NCBI RefSeq assembly: GCF_015352455.1
Contig: NZ_JADKPN010000001.1
Span: 682,001-746,000 of the forward strand
Direction of reading: 5' to 3'
DNA length: 64,000 nucleotides
Source of the DNA: Nocardioides islandensis
GTDB lineage: Bacteria; Actinomycetota; Actinomycetes; Propionibacteriales; Nocardioidaceae
Shown here: positions 52,295 through 61,435 of the stretch, one piece after another
How positions within the stretch are numbered: position 1 is the stretch's first letter
How the letters are laid out: each line of letters opens with the position of its first letter
Notes under the pieces: generated by a model
Databases searched by the model: none
Told to the model about the DNA's origin: nothing
Seen by the model: only the letters and a program-made list of their open reading frames with translations
Made by a program: the position numbers and the translations under genes

Positions 52295-53122
52295 ATGACC
52301 CCCCTGCGCCGCATCCTCGGCTCTGTCGCGCTCGCCTCCGCTCTCCTGGCCCCCGGCCTCGCGGCCCACGCGGAGCCCCCCGCCGCCGGGCGCGTGGTGA
52401 CGTACCCCGGCGACGGCCGCACCGTCCATCTCGGCCAGGAAGGCCGGCTGTCCGGGACGCCGAAGGGCTTCCGCGACTTCGTGCACGCGCGGCTGCTGCA
52501 CCTGTGGCACCAGTCCGGCGGCGCGGCCGCGTGCCGGTCGGCCGCGACGGTGGTCGTGAAGACGTGGACGTCCACCGGCTTCGCACGTGTCGGCGAGGGG
52601 CTGTACGACCCGTGCCCCGGCGGCGGCTACAGCCAGATCTACGTCAAGCGCGACGGCACGTGGCGGGCGCCGCGCGCCCTGGGGAGCCAGGAGATCCGGT
52701 CGTGCTCGCTCCAGGCGTGGTTCGGGCTGCCCCTCGCCGTGGCCGACCGCACCTGCTACTCGGACTTCGGCGAGAACCTCGCGTACCGCACCTACGAGCT
52801 GCCGGCCGACTTCTCCACCGGTGACTACGCCGCCCGCGTGCTCGCCGCGTCGTTCCAGGACGGCACCGGGCTGGCCGACGCCTGGGCCCGCAGGCCCGTC
52901 GCGGACAAGCTGCGCAAGCTCCAGGACGCCGGCGCCGACACCTTCACGGTCGTGCGCTGCTTCGGGGCCGACGACGCGGAGTACGGCGCGCTGCTCGGCA
53001 CGTCGACCCGCGGCTGCCGTCTCGACGTCGGGTACGGCGACCACACCGACGGCTACCTGCTGCGCACGTTCCCGGCCCGCTTCGGCCGCTGGGAGACGCG
53101 GACGGTGCGCGCGCTCGCCTGA
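52295..53122 (+). CDS. Secreted protein of unknown function
   Basis: A 275-residue exported protein with a signal peptide of about 26 residues ending in AAHA. The mature chain has six or more cysteines (ACRS, DPCPGG, RSCSLQ, RTCYSD, VRCFG, RGCRLD) that could form disulfides, and many Trp/Tyr/Gly positions. I recognise no domain. Segments such as FRDFVHARLLHLWHQSGG and VVVKTWTSTGFARVGEGLYDPCPGGG are worth a structure-based search. It follows the TetR gene by 29 bp but has its own -10 box. Confidence 0.75.
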   Translation: MTPLRRILGSVALASALLAPGLAAHAEPPAAGRVVTYPGDGRTVHLGQEGRLSGTPKGFRDFVHARLLHLWHQSGGAAACRSAATVVVKTWTSTGFARVGEGLYDPCPGGGYSQIYVKRDGTWRAPRALGSQEIRSCSLQAWFGLPLAVADRTCYSDFGENLAYRTYELPADFSTGDYAARVLAASFQDGTGLADAWARRPVADKLRKLQDAGADTFTVVRCFGADDAEYGALLGTSTRGCRLDVGYGDHTDGYLLRTFPARFGRWETRTVRALA

Positions 53123-53142
53123 CTCCTGGGTCGGCTCCTGAC

Positions 53143-54315
53143 CTAGTCCCCGAGGACGGCGGACGGCCCGCGCTTGAGCAGCTGTTGACCGACGATGACG
53201 CGCTGGATCTCCGAGGCGCCTTCCCAGATCCGCTCGACCCGCAGCTCGCGGAACATCCGCTCGGCGACGTTCTCCCGCATGTAGCCACGGCCGCCGAAGA
53301 CCTGCACGGCGCGGTCGGCGATCCGCCCGGCGGTCTCCGAGCAGAGCAGCTTCACCATCGACGCGCGGGCGTGCAGCACCTTGCGGTCCTCACCGGCGTC
53401 GATGGCGCGTGCGACGTCGTACAAGGCGGCCCGCCCGGCGAACAGCTCGGCGGCCGAGTCGGCCAGCATCCCGGTCACCAGCTGGTGGTCGCCGAGCCGG
53501 TGCCCGCCGACCATCCGCTCGCCGGCGAACGCCGTCATCTCCTCGACCAGCCGTGACGACGCGCCGACGCAGCGCGCCGCCACCATCACCCGCTCGAACC
53601 GGAACCAGTCCTGGGTGAACGTCATCCCCTCGCCCTCGGCGCCGATCAGCTGGGACGCCGGGATGCGCACGCCGGTGAAGGAGACGATGGGGTGCTCGTC
53701 GGCGATGTGGTGGGAGTACGCCGGGGTGCGCACGACCTCGATGCCCGGACTCGGCAGGTCCACGACCAGCAGCACGTGCTCGCCCGCGTGCTCGCCCTCG
53801 GTCAGCACGGCCTGCACGAAGCAGTAGTCGGCCACGTTGAACGACGTGACGTGCCACTTGACCCCGTCGACGACGTACTCGTCGCCCTCCCGGCGCGCCG
53901 TCGTGGCCAGGTCGCTGACGTCGGAGCCGGCGTGCTCCTCGGTGATCGCGTAGCACTCGTGCCGCTCGCCGCGCACCGCCGGCAGCAGCCAGCGCTCGCG
54001 CTGCTCCTCGGTCGCGACCTCGCTCCACCACTGCGGCGGCGTGTGCAGGCACCAGGCCAGACCGTTGGTGACGCGGCCCACCTGCTCCTGGACGAGCACC
54101 TGCTGGAGCGCGGTGAAGCCCGGACCGCCCACGGACGTGGGCATGTTGGTGGCGTACAGCCCGCTCTCCAGCGCCGCGTGGTGCAGCTTCTCGGCGAGCT
54201 CGGGCGGCACGGCGCCGCCGGCCATCTCGGTCTCGACCTCGTAGGGGATGAGCGCGTCGGTGAACTCCCGGGCGCGACGCCGGATGTCGAGGTCGGTGTC
54301 GCTCAGGCCGGTCAT
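53143..54315 (-). CDS. Acyl-CoA dehydrogenase (with NDP-forming CoA ligase)
   Basis: A 390-residue flavoenzyme of standard length. Recognisable parts are IPYEVETEMAGG at the N-terminus, CYAITEEHAGSDVSDLATTA (flavin signature), VKWHVTSFNVADYCFV, RIPASQLIGAEGEGMTF, and the C-terminal VQVFGGRGYMRENVAERMFRELRVERIWEGASEIQRVIV, with the catalytic Glu in WEGASE. It oxidises an unidentified acyl-CoA and passes electrons to ETF. The ATG overlaps the stop of the CoA ligase gene (ATGA). It differs clearly from the other acyl-CoA dehydrogenase at 40961. Confidence 0.88.
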   Translation of the reverse strand: MTGLSDTDLDIRRRAREFTDALIPYEVETEMAGGAVPPELAEKLHHAALESGLYATNMPTSVGGPGFTALQQVLVQEQVGRVTNGLAWCLHTPPQWWSEVATEEQRERWLLPAVRGERHECYAITEEHAGSDVSDLATTARREGDEYVVDGVKWHVTSFNVADYCFVQAVLTEGEHAGEHVLLVVDLPSPGIEVVRTPAYSHHIADEHPIVSFTGVRIPASQLIGAEGEGMTFTQDWFRFERVMVAARCVGASSRLVEEMTAFAGERMVGGHRLGDHQLVTGMLADSAAELFAGRAALYDVARAIDAGEDRKVLHARASMVKLLCSETAGRIADRAVQVFGGRGYMRENVAERMFRELRVERIWEGASEIQRVIVGQQLLKRGPSAVLGD

Positions 54316-56339
54316 GGGCTCTCCTGGGGAGTCGTCGGGAGCACGAGGACGTCGACCGCCACCGCGCCCTCGGCGGTCGCGATCACGGGGTTGAGGTCGA
54401 GGGCGTCGAGCCGGTCGCCGTGGTCACGCGCCAGCCGGGACACCGCGACGACGAGGTCGACGAGGGCATCGACGTCGGCCGGCGGAGCGCCCCGGAACCC
54501 GTCCAGCAGCGGCCGCAGCCGCAGCCGGCCGAGCATCCGGCGGGCGGCGTCGCGGGTCAGCGGGGGCAGGCCCACGGCGCGGTCCCCGAGCAGCTCGACG
54601 AGCACGCCGCCGGCAGCCACCACGACCATCGGGCCGAGAGCCGGGTCGCGGACGATGCCGACGGAGAGCTCCACCCCTGCCGGCACCTGTTGGTGCACCG
54701 TCGCGGCCGGTCCGAGGCGCGCGGCCAGGTCGGCGTAGGCCGTGCGCACGGCGCCCTCGTCCGTGAGGCCGACCGCGACACCGGCGACGTCGGAGCGATG
54801 TGTGATACCCGGGGCGGCGGTCTTGAGCACGACGGGGAACCCGATCTCGGTCGCCGCGCTCACGGCGTCGTCCTCGGTGGTGACCCCGCGCTCGGCCGGG
54901 GTCGGGATGCCGTACGCCGCCAGGTCGATCTCGTCGTGCGTCGAGGTGCCGTCGAGCGGGTCGGGGCGGGGTCGGTCCGCCGCGTCGAGCAGGTGGCGCA
55001 GGGCGAGCAGCCCACTGCGGTGGCCTTCGAGCACCGGGACGCCCGCCTCGCGCAGCCGGTCCGCCGCGGACTCGTCGATCGCCGCCGGCAACCCGGCCAT
55101 CACCACGACCGGCTCGGTGGTCGCGGCCGCGACCTCGAGAGCCGCGTCGGGGTACGCCGTGTCACCGTCGTGCTCGGGCACCAGGTCGATCGCCAGCGCC
55201 GAGACGCCGACCGCCGGGTCGGCCGCGAGCGTGGTCAGGCAGTCGGCGAACAACCGGTGGGTGTCCGCCCCGCTGTTCCAGACGTCCAGCGGGTTGCCGG
55301 GCTCGAGGCCGTCCTCGAGCCGGTCGCCCAGCGCCGCGAGGGTCTCGGGGGACAGGGAGGCGAACGGTACGTCGAGGCGGTCGGCCAGGTCGGCGACCAG
55401 GCTGCGCTCGGCGCCGGAGTCGTGGACGGTGGCGATGCCCGTACCCGGCCGGGGTCGCCGCGGGCACGCCAGCACGGCGAGGGTGTCGCCGAGCTCGGCC
55501 AGGTCGGCGACGAGGTGGCCGGCGACGTCGTCGGCCAGCGCCTCCCACGCCGCCGACCCGCCGGCCACCGCGCCGGAGTGCGCGGCCACCATGGCCGAGC
55601 CGAGGGGCGAGCTGCCGACGGGCAGCAGCACGACCTCGATCCCCGCGTCTCGGGCGCGGCGCAGCGACCAGCGCAGGCGGTCGCCGCCGCGGATGGTCTC
55701 CAGCACCAGCGCGAGCACCCGGGTGTCGGTGTGGTCGACCATGTGGTCGACGTAGTCCGCGGTCGTGGTGACCAGCTCCTGGCCCGACGACACCGCGAGG
55801 TCGAAGCCCAGCCGGAAGCGGGTGCGCAGCAGCGTGGAGAACACCGAGCCCGAGTGGGTCACCAGCGAGACCGGGCCGGCCCGCATGTCGTCGCGCTCGG
55901 TGTAGCCCATGGCGCGCACGCCGCGGCGTACGTTCCAGAACCCCATGCACCCGCCGCCCACCAGCGCCATGCCGGCCTCGGTGGCGACCCTCCGCAGCTC
56001 GTCGCGGACGCCCTCGGCGTGGGCGCTGCCGAAGACCACGGCTCCGCGGGCGCCGACCTTGGCGGCCGCGGTCAGCTGGTCGACCAGCCGGGCGTCGCCG
56101 ACGCCGAGGAGCACCAGGTCCGGTGCCTCGCCGATCGCGTGCAGGTCGGGCAGGCAGGGGAGTCCGGCGATCTCGTCGTACGTCGGGTTGACCAGGTGCA
56201 GCCGATCCACGCCGGGCGACCGCTGCAGCTCGCCGACCATCCGGTGCCCGAGCGAGCCCGGACGAGGGCTCGCCCCGACGAGCGCGACGCTGCGCGGGGC
56301 GAGGGTGTGCGCGAGCGACCCCACCCGGGCCTCGGTCAA
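54312..56339 (-). CDS. Acyl-CoA synthetase, NDP-forming (acetate--CoA ligase family)
   Basis: About 675 residues from the TTG at 56339, chosen for GAGGGGG 5 nt upstream; GTG 56360 would add 7 residues. The N-terminal CoA-binding domain has SVALVGASPRPGSLGHRMV. The succinyl-CoA-ligase-like middle has SLVTHSGSVFSTLL and LVLETIRGGDRL and the His region VVAAHSGAVAGG. The C-terminal ATP-grasp domain has AYGIPTPAERGVTTEDDAVSAATEIGFPVVLKTAAPGITHRSDVAGV. It activates a carboxylic acid to its CoA thioester while making or using a nucleoside diphosphate. It probably supplies the substrate of the acyl-CoA dehydrogenase gene that follows. Confidence 0.85.
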   Translation of the reverse strand: MTEARVGSLAHTLAPRSVALVGASPRPGSLGHRMVGELQRSPGVDRLHLVNPTYDEIAGLPCLPDLHAIGEAPDLVLLGVGDARLVDQLTAAAKVGARGAVVFGSAHAEGVRDELRRVATEAGMALVGGGCMGFWNVRRGVRAMGYTERDDMRAGPVSLVTHSGSVFSTLLRTRFRLGFDLAVSSGQELVTTTADYVDHMVDHTDTRVLALVLETIRGGDRLRWSLRRARDAGIEVVLLPVGSSPLGSAMVAAHSGAVAGGSAAWEALADDVAGHLVADLAELGDTLAVLACPRRPRPGTGIATVHDSGAERSLVADLADRLDVPFASLSPETLAALGDRLEDGLEPGNPLDVWNSGADTHRLFADCLTTLAADPAVGVSALAIDLVPEHDGDTAYPDAALEVAAATTEPVVVMAGLPAAIDESAADRLREAGVPVLEGHRSGLLALRHLLDAADRPRPDPLDGTSTHDEIDLAAYGIPTPAERGVTTEDDAVSAATEIGFPVVLKTAAPGITHRSDVAGVAVGLTDEGAVRTAYADLAARLGPAATVHQQVPAGVELSVGIVRDPALGPMVVVAAGGVLVELLGDRAVGLPPLTRDAARRMLGRLRLRPLLDGFRGAPPADVDALVDLVVAVSRLARDHGDRLDALDLNPVIATAEGAVAVDVLVLPTTPQESP

Positions 56340-56349
56340 GCCGGCCCCC

Positions 56350-58026
56350 TCACCTGGCACGCCTGCGGAGTCGGTTGCGGATCGACTTCTTGTCGTGGAT
56401 CGCGGCCTTCGCCGCCTGCCAGCCCGGGATGCCGCAGACGCCGCCGCCGCCGTGAGTGGCGGAGCTGGCGTTGTAGAGGCCGGCGATGGGCGTGCGGTAG
56501 TCGGCGTACCCGGGTGCGGGGCGCATGTGGAAGAGCTGCTCGGGCGTGAGCTCGCCGTGGAAGATGTTGCCGCCGATGAGTCCGTACTCCTCCTGCATCT
56601 GGTGCGGTCCCACGATGTCACGGTGGGTGACCGATGCGGCGAAACCCGGCGCGACCTGGTCGTAGAGGTCGATGAGCCGGTCGGTGTAGGCCTCGAGCTC
56701 CTCGGTGTGCGGCGCCTCGCTCCACTCGTGCGGGACGTACTGCGTGAACAGGCTGAAGATGTGCGTGCCGTCCGGGTTCAGGGTCTTGTCCAGCGACGTC
56801 GGGATCACGCCGTCGCTGAAGGGCAGGAGGGCCGGGCGGCCCTCGCGCGCGTCCTGGAACGCCCGCTCGATGAACTCCATCGTCGGTGACATCTCGACCG
56901 AGCCGGTGAGGTGCTCGGGGACGCCGCCCCGTGCGTGTCCGGTGTCCCTGTCGGTGTCGGGGATGTCGGTGAACCGCGGCAGCTCGGACAGCGCCAGGTT
57001 GATCTTCACCACGCCGGAGCGGGTGTTCCAGCGCTCGATGTCGCGCACGAAGTCCTCGGGCAGGGCGGTGCGCGCGAGCTGGTCGAGGAACGCCGTCTTG
57101 GGGTGCAGCGTGGTCACCACGACCGGTGCGCTGAGCTGGTCGCCGTTCTCGAGCGTGACGCCGGTCGCGCGGCCGTTGCTGGTCGTCACCTCCTGCACGC
57201 GGGCGTTCGTGCGGACCTCGACGCCGAAGGTGCGCGCGGAGAGCTCGATCGCCGCGGACACCGCACCCATGCCGCCCTCGGGGTAGCCCCACGAGCCCAG
57301 CTGCTGGCTGTGCCCGGCGCCGTCACCGACGTCGCCGATCGAGTGGTGGGCCATGACGTACGCCGTGCCCGGCGCGTACGGGCCGGCCCACGTGCCGATC
57401 ACGCCGTTCACCGCCAGCGCGCCCTTCACCTGCGGCGACTCGAACCAGTCGTCGAGCAGGTCGGCGATGCTCATGCTCATCAGGCGGGTGATGTCGGCGA
57501 CCATGCGGGTGTCCACGCCGCGGTTCTTCCAGACCAGCCGGCCGAGGTCGGCGAGGTCGGACGGCGAGTGGCTGCCGATGGTCGGCGGCACCCTGGTCAG
57601 CAGCGGGCCCATCACCCCGGCGATGCCGGCCAGCCATGCGTTCCACCTCGGCCAGGCCTCGGCGTCCTTCTTCGACCACCGCGCCATCTCGTCGTACGTG
57701 CGCGCCTCGTCGTCCTCGTAGATCGTCAGCGAGCCGCCCTCGGGGAACGCCTGGAAGTACGGGCCCATCGGGTGCACCCGGTAGCCGTGCTGGGCCAGCT
57801 TGAGGTCCTCGACGATGGTCGGCGGCATCAGGCTCATGACGTACGACAGCCGGGTGACCGACAGGTGTGGTGCGTCCGGCCACGGCTGGTCGGTGGTGGC
57901 CGCGCCGCCGGTCTTGTGCCGGCCCTCCAGCACGACGGTCCGGGCGCCCGAGCGCGCGAGGTACGCCGCCGCCACCAGGCCGTTGTGCCCACCGCCGACC
58001 ACGATCGCGTCGTAGGAGCTCGTCAT
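56350..58026 (-). CDS. Phytoene-desaturase-like FAD-dependent oxidoreductase
   Basis: A 558-residue flavoprotein. The N-terminal dinucleotide fold is YDAIVVGGGHNGLVAAAYLARSGARTVVLEG, followed by HKTGGAATT. The C-terminal flavin-binding stretch is AGLYNASSATHGGGGVCGIPGWQAAKAAI. This branch of CrtI-like proteins has unknown substrates and is not linked to carotenoid genes here. The TetR-type operator before it (58063-58076) and the divergent TetR gene indicate control by that regulator. The stop comes 10 bp before the chosen start of the CoA ligase, so oxidoreductase, ligase and acyl-CoA dehydrogenase form one operon. Confidence 0.87.
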   Translation of the reverse strand: MTSSYDAIVVGGGHNGLVAAAYLARSGARTVVLEGRHKTGGAATTDQPWPDAPHLSVTRLSYVMSLMPPTIVEDLKLAQHGYRVHPMGPYFQAFPEGGSLTIYEDDEARTYDEMARWSKKDAEAWPRWNAWLAGIAGVMGPLLTRVPPTIGSHSPSDLADLGRLVWKNRGVDTRMVADITRLMSMSIADLLDDWFESPQVKGALAVNGVIGTWAGPYAPGTAYVMAHHSIGDVGDGAGHSQQLGSWGYPEGGMGAVSAAIELSARTFGVEVRTNARVQEVTTSNGRATGVTLENGDQLSAPVVVTTLHPKTAFLDQLARTALPEDFVRDIERWNTRSGVVKINLALSELPRFTDIPDTDRDTGHARGGVPEHLTGSVEMSPTMEFIERAFQDAREGRPALLPFSDGVIPTSLDKTLNPDGTHIFSLFTQYVPHEWSEAPHTEELEAYTDRLIDLYDQVAPGFAASVTHRDIVGPHQMQEEYGLIGGNIFHGELTPEQLFHMRPAPGYADYRTPIAGLYNASSATHGGGGVCGIPGWQAAKAAIHDKKSIRNRLRRRAR

Positions 58027-58062
58027 CGTCCGCCCTTCGGTTCGGGACCACGGAAGCGTTTG

Positions 58063-58076
58063 ACTGACTGTTCAAT
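58063..58076. promoter_or_regulatory. TetR-type operator, copy 1
   Basis: ACTGA-CTGT-TCAAT lies in the divergent gap between the FAD oxidoreductase and TetR genes. It shares TTGACTGA(C/G)TGTTCA with a second site at 61353-61366. Confidence 0.7.
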
Positions 58077-58122
58077 CTAACGAGGTGATAGCGTCCGTGG
58101 CAAGAGAACGGGGGTCGTCCGG

Positions 58123-58773
58123 ATGGCCGAGGCAGCGCCGCAGACCGAGGGCAACGAGGCACGCCGCCGCGCCATGCTGCAGGCCGCGGCCGAGCTGATC
58201 AGCGAGCGCGGGTACGGCGACACCCGCATCGCCGACGTGGCCAAGAGGGCCGGCACCAGCTCGGGCCTGGTCATCTACTACTTCGGCACGCGGGACCGGC
58301 TCCTCGTCGACGCGCTGCGGTTCTCCGAGGAGTCCTACTACGACGCCGCGTCGCGGCTGCTCGACGAGCAGCGGGACTTCCGGCGCCGGCTCTCGATGCT
58401 CGTCGAGTGGTCGTGCGTCCCCGAGCTGCCCGGCGAGGTGCACGGGTCGTGGGGCCTCTGGCTGGACCTGTGGTCGACCGCGCTGCGGCACCCCGAGGTA
58501 CGTGAGGCCCGCGTCGAGCTCGACAGCCGCTGGCGCGACCTGGTCGAGCGGATCGTCCGCGAGGGCCAGGAGTCCGGCGACGTCCGCGCCGACGTCGGCA
58601 CCCGCCGGTTCGCGCTGAGCTTCACCGTCGTCCTCGACGGTCTCTCCACGCAGGTCGCCCTCGACGACCCCGAGATCACCTCGGACCTCGCCCACGACAT
58701 CGCGATGGAGTACGCCGAGCACGAGCTCGGCCTGGCCAAGGGCCCGCGCCGGCTGAAGCCCCGCAAACGCTGA
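58123..58773 (+). CDS. TetR/AcrR-family regulator (BetI-like)
   Basis: A 216-residue regulator. The HTH is RRAMLQAAAELISERGYGDTRIADVAKRAGTSSGLVIYYFGTRDRLLVDAL (core TRIADVAKRAGTSSGLVIYYF), and the C-terminal domain (ESYYDAASRLLDEQRDFRRRLSMLVEW, WLDLWSTALRHPEVREARVEL) is of the BetI/TetR_C_6 type. It is divergent from the FAD oxidoreductase operon, with an operator in the gap. A second copy of the operator lies between the aminotransferase and PotD-like genes. It therefore probably controls three transcripts involved in amine uptake and breakdown. Confidence 0.9.
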   Translation: MAEAAPQTEGNEARRRAMLQAAAELISERGYGDTRIADVAKRAGTSSGLVIYYFGTRDRLLVDALRFSEESYYDAASRLLDEQRDFRRRLSMLVEWSCVPELPGEVHGSWGLWLDLWSTALRHPEVREARVELDSRWRDLVERIVREGQESGDVRADVGTRRFALSFTVVLDGLSTQVALDDPEITSDLAHDIAMEYAEHELGLAKGPRRLKPRKR

Positions 58774-58776
58774 CCG

Positions 58777-59922
58777 TCAGGCGGTGGCCTCGATCTCGAC
58801 GGGGTCGGGGAGCTTCGCATCGCTGCGCCGCAGGACCTGGACGGCGGACGGGCTGAACCAGCACGCGACCCGCTCGCCGGGCGTGGCGGTGAACGACTTC
58901 GGTCCGGCCTGGTTGGCGACCTGGACGAGCAGCACGTGGTCGCTCTGTCCGTCACTGCCGACGTCGACCCGCACCTGGGTGGACGCGCCGAGGTACACGA
59001 CGTCGAGCACGGTGCCGGTCAGCCGGTTGTGGCCCTGCGGCCCCGGCGCGGTCTCCGCGTCGACCGCGACCCGCTCGGGCCGCACGACGATGGCGGCGTC
59101 GCCGCGCGGGCAGTCGTCGGTGACCTCGGCGGCCACGGTCCGGCCGAGCGAGGTGCAGGTGGCGATGCCGGACGACACGTCGGTCACGTGGGCGTCGAAG
59201 ATGTTGGCGGAGCCGAGGAACCCGGCGACGTACGCCGTTGCCGGACGCGCGTAGATCTCCTCGGGCGCGCCGACCTGCTCGACCTTGCCGTCGGCGATGA
59301 CCGCGATGCGGTCGCTCATGGTCAGCGCCTCCTCCTGGTCGTGCGTCACGTAGACGAACGTGATGCCGAGGTCGCGCTGGAGCTGGCGGAGCTGGAGCTG
59401 GAGGTACTTGCGCAGCTGGGCGTCGAGGGCGCCGAGCGGCTCGTCGAGGAGCAGCACCTTCGGGTTGAGCACGATGGCGCGGGCGAGGGCGACCCGCTGC
59501 TGCTGACCGCCGGACAGCTGGGACGGCCGGCGCTTGGCCAGATCGCCGATCCGGGTCACCTCCAGCGACTCGTTGACCCGCTGGTCGACCTCGGCCCTCG
59601 GCACGCCCTGGTAGCGCAGGCCGAACGCGACGTTCTCGCGCACCGTCATCAAGGGGAAGAGAGCGTAGTTCTGGAAGACGGTGTTGACCGGGCGCCGGTG
59701 CGGCGGCTCCTGCGCCATGTCCTGGCCGTCGAGGAGGATCTGGCCGCTGTCGGGCCGCTCGAAGCCGGCGATCATCCGCAGCGTGGTGGTCTTGCCGCAG
59801 CCCGAGGCGCCGAGCAGCGAGCAGAACTCCCCGGCGGGCAGGTCGAGGTCGATGCCGTCGACGGCGACGACGTCGCCGAACGACTTCGTCAGCGAGGAGA
59901 GGCGCAGGGCGCCGCCCGTCAT
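58777..59922 (-). CDS. potA: Polyamine-type ABC transporter ATP-binding protein (PotA-like)
   Basis: A 381-residue ATPase with Walker A LLGASGCGKTTTL, signature LSGGQQQRVALARAI, Walker B VLLLDEPLGALD and H-loop VTHDQEEA. A C-terminal TOBE-type region (about 280-375, with GDAAIVVRPERVAV and VVYLGASTQVRVDVG) is typical of PotA and related importers. It energises uptake of spermidine, putrescine or similar amines. The ATG shares bases with the aminotransferase stop (TGATG), so the two are co-translated on the minus strand, while binding protein and permeases are divergent on the plus strand. It converges on the TetR gene with a 3-bp gap. Confidence 0.9.
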   Translation of the reverse strand: MTGGALRLSSLTKSFGDVVAVDGIDLDLPAGEFCSLLGASGCGKTTTLRMIAGFERPDSGQILLDGQDMAQEPPHRRPVNTVFQNYALFPLMTVRENVAFGLRYQGVPRAEVDQRVNESLEVTRIGDLAKRRPSQLSGGQQQRVALARAIVLNPKVLLLDEPLGALDAQLRKYLQLQLRQLQRDLGITFVYVTHDQEEALTMSDRIAVIADGKVEQVGAPEEIYARPATAYVAGFLGSANIFDAHVTDVSSGIATCTSLGRTVAAEVTDDCPRGDAAIVVRPERVAVDAETAPGPQGHNRLTGTVLDVVYLGASTQVRVDVGSDGQSDHVLLVQVANQAGPKSFTATPGERVACWFSPSAVQVLRRSDAKLPDPVEIEATA

Positions 59923-61319
59923 CAAGCGGCCCCAGGGGTGGACCCGTGGGTCGAGCGACCCGCGACGGCGGCCAGCCGCCCGAAGTTCGACACGAGCAGG
60001 TCGACGTCCTCGTCGGTGTGCTGCACCGACAGCAGCCACTGCTCGACCTTGCCCCACGGCGGCAGGAACACCCCGCCGTTGTGCTGCATCAGCCAGTGCA
60101 GGTGGCCCCAGCGGTCGTCGACCTCCAGGAAGTCGCGGTAGTTGCGGACCGGTTCGCCGGTGAACGCGACGCAGCCCTTGGCGCCGACGCTGACGACGCG
60201 CCACGGGAGGCCGTTGGCCGCGATGTGGTCCTCGAAGCCCTCACGAGCCCGGGCGGCGAGCGCGTCCAGCCGCTCGTACCCGGCGTCGTTGATCACGTGG
60301 GTCAGGTTCGCACGCGTGGCCGCCATCGCCAACGGGTTGCCGTTGAACGTGCCGACCTGCTCGTACCTGCCGTCGCCGATCGCGGACATGATCTCCGCGG
60401 TGCCGCCGATCGCCGCCACCGAGATGCCGCCGCCCAGGGCCTTGGCCAGGCAGACGATGTCCGGCGTGACGCCGTACCGGCCGGTCGCGCCGGCGGGCCC
60501 GGTCGTGAACCCGGTCTTCACCTCGTCGAAGGTGAGGAACGCGTCGTGGGCGTGCAGCAGCTCCTTGAGCCCGGCGAGGTACCCGTCGACGGGTGGGATG
60601 ATCCCGGCGTTCATCATGACCGGCTCGAGGATCATGCCGGCGATCCGGCCGTCGTGCTCCTTCAGCACCCGCTCGACAGCGCCCAGGTCGTTGAAGGGCA
60701 CCAGCACGATCAGGTCCATGATCGCCTGGGGGATCCCGGTGTTGCCGGGGACGCGGTTCGGGGCGTCCGGCGGGCCGACCTCCTCGGGCTCGGGGAGCAC
60801 CGAGACCTGCACCGAGTCGTGGTGGCCGTGGTAGCAGCCCTCGACCTTGATGACCAGGTCGCGGCCCTTGAGCGCGCGCATCAGGTGGATGGCGTCCATG
60901 GTCGCCTCGGTGCCGGAGTTGGCGAAGCGCCACTGCGGCAGGCCGAAGCGGCGGCTCAGCTCGGTCGCCACCCAGATGGCGTCCTCGGTGGGCTGGGCGA
61001 AGTGCGTGCCGCGGGTCACCTGGCGGGAGACCGCCTCGACGATGGCCGGGTACCCGTGGCCGGCGATGCACGCGCCGTACCCGCCGTGCATGTCGACGTA
61101 CTCGTTGCCGTCGACGTCCCACACGTGGGAGCCCTGGCCGTGGCTCATCCACACGGCCTGGGGCTGGGCGATCTGCCAGTTGGAGGTGGCGCCACCCGCC
61201 AGCACGCGGCCGGCGTCGGCGATCATCTGGGTGCTGCGCGGCTGCCGCCGCACGAACGCCTCGGACTCTGATGCGAGCAGTGCGTCGACCGTCTGGTCCA
61301 CGGTCACGGAGGTGGTCAC
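59922..61319 (-). CDS. Class III PLP aminotransferase (glutamate-1-semialdehyde-aminomutase-like)
   Basis: A 465-residue fold type I enzyme. The PLP lysine lies in VCLAKALGGG, the Asp that contacts the pyridine nitrogen lies in FLTFDEVKTGF, and the phosphate loop is RFANSGTEATMDAIHLMRA. EGCYHGHHDSVQVS and QVGTFNGNPLAMAA are further family blocks. It resembles glutamate-1-semialdehyde 2,1-aminomutases but is about 30 residues longer and sits with amine-import genes. Transamination of an imported amine or amino acid is therefore more likely than haem synthesis. An operator copy precedes it and potA follows. Confidence 0.85.
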   Translation of the reverse strand: MTTSVTVDQTVDALLASESEAFVRRQPRSTQMIADAGRVLAGGATSNWQIAQPQAVWMSHGQGSHVWDVDGNEYVDMHGGYGACIAGHGYPAIVEAVSRQVTRGTHFAQPTEDAIWVATELSRRFGLPQWRFANSGTEATMDAIHLMRALKGRDLVIKVEGCYHGHHDSVQVSVLPEPEEVGPPDAPNRVPGNTGIPQAIMDLIVLVPFNDLGAVERVLKEHDGRIAGMILEPVMMNAGIIPPVDGYLAGLKELLHAHDAFLTFDEVKTGFTTGPAGATGRYGVTPDIVCLAKALGGGISVAAIGGTAEIMSAIGDGRYEQVGTFNGNPLAMAATRANLTHVINDAGYERLDALAARAREGFEDHIAANGLPWRVVSVGAKGCVAFTGEPVRNYRDFLEVDDRWGHLHWLMQHNGGVFLPPWGKVEQWLLSVQHTDEDVDLLVSNFGRLAAVAGRSTHGSTPGAA

Positions 61320-61352
61320 GAGAAGCCTTCCCAGGGTCGCACCCAGTGATTG

Positions 61353-61366
61353 ACTGAGTGTTCAGT
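61353..61366. promoter_or_regulatory. TetR-type operator, copy 2
   Basis: ACTGA-GTGT-TCAGT is a perfect 5-4-5 repeat in the 116-bp gap between the divergent aminotransferase and binding-protein genes. It matches copy 1 at 58063-58076 over TTGACTGA(C/G)TGTTCA. Confidence 0.75.
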
Positions 61367-61435
61367 TTATGTGACGGTGAGAGTGACCCACAACACCCGC
61401 GGAGTCAACTGGGTCACCGACGAACCGGAGGTGGC

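Noticed and set aside
59922..61319. Haem-pathway glutamate-1-semialdehyde aminomutase (hemL)
   Set aside because: Family resemblance is real, but the gene lies in a TetR-controlled amine-import cluster and lacks haem genes around it, so the general aminotransferase name is safer.
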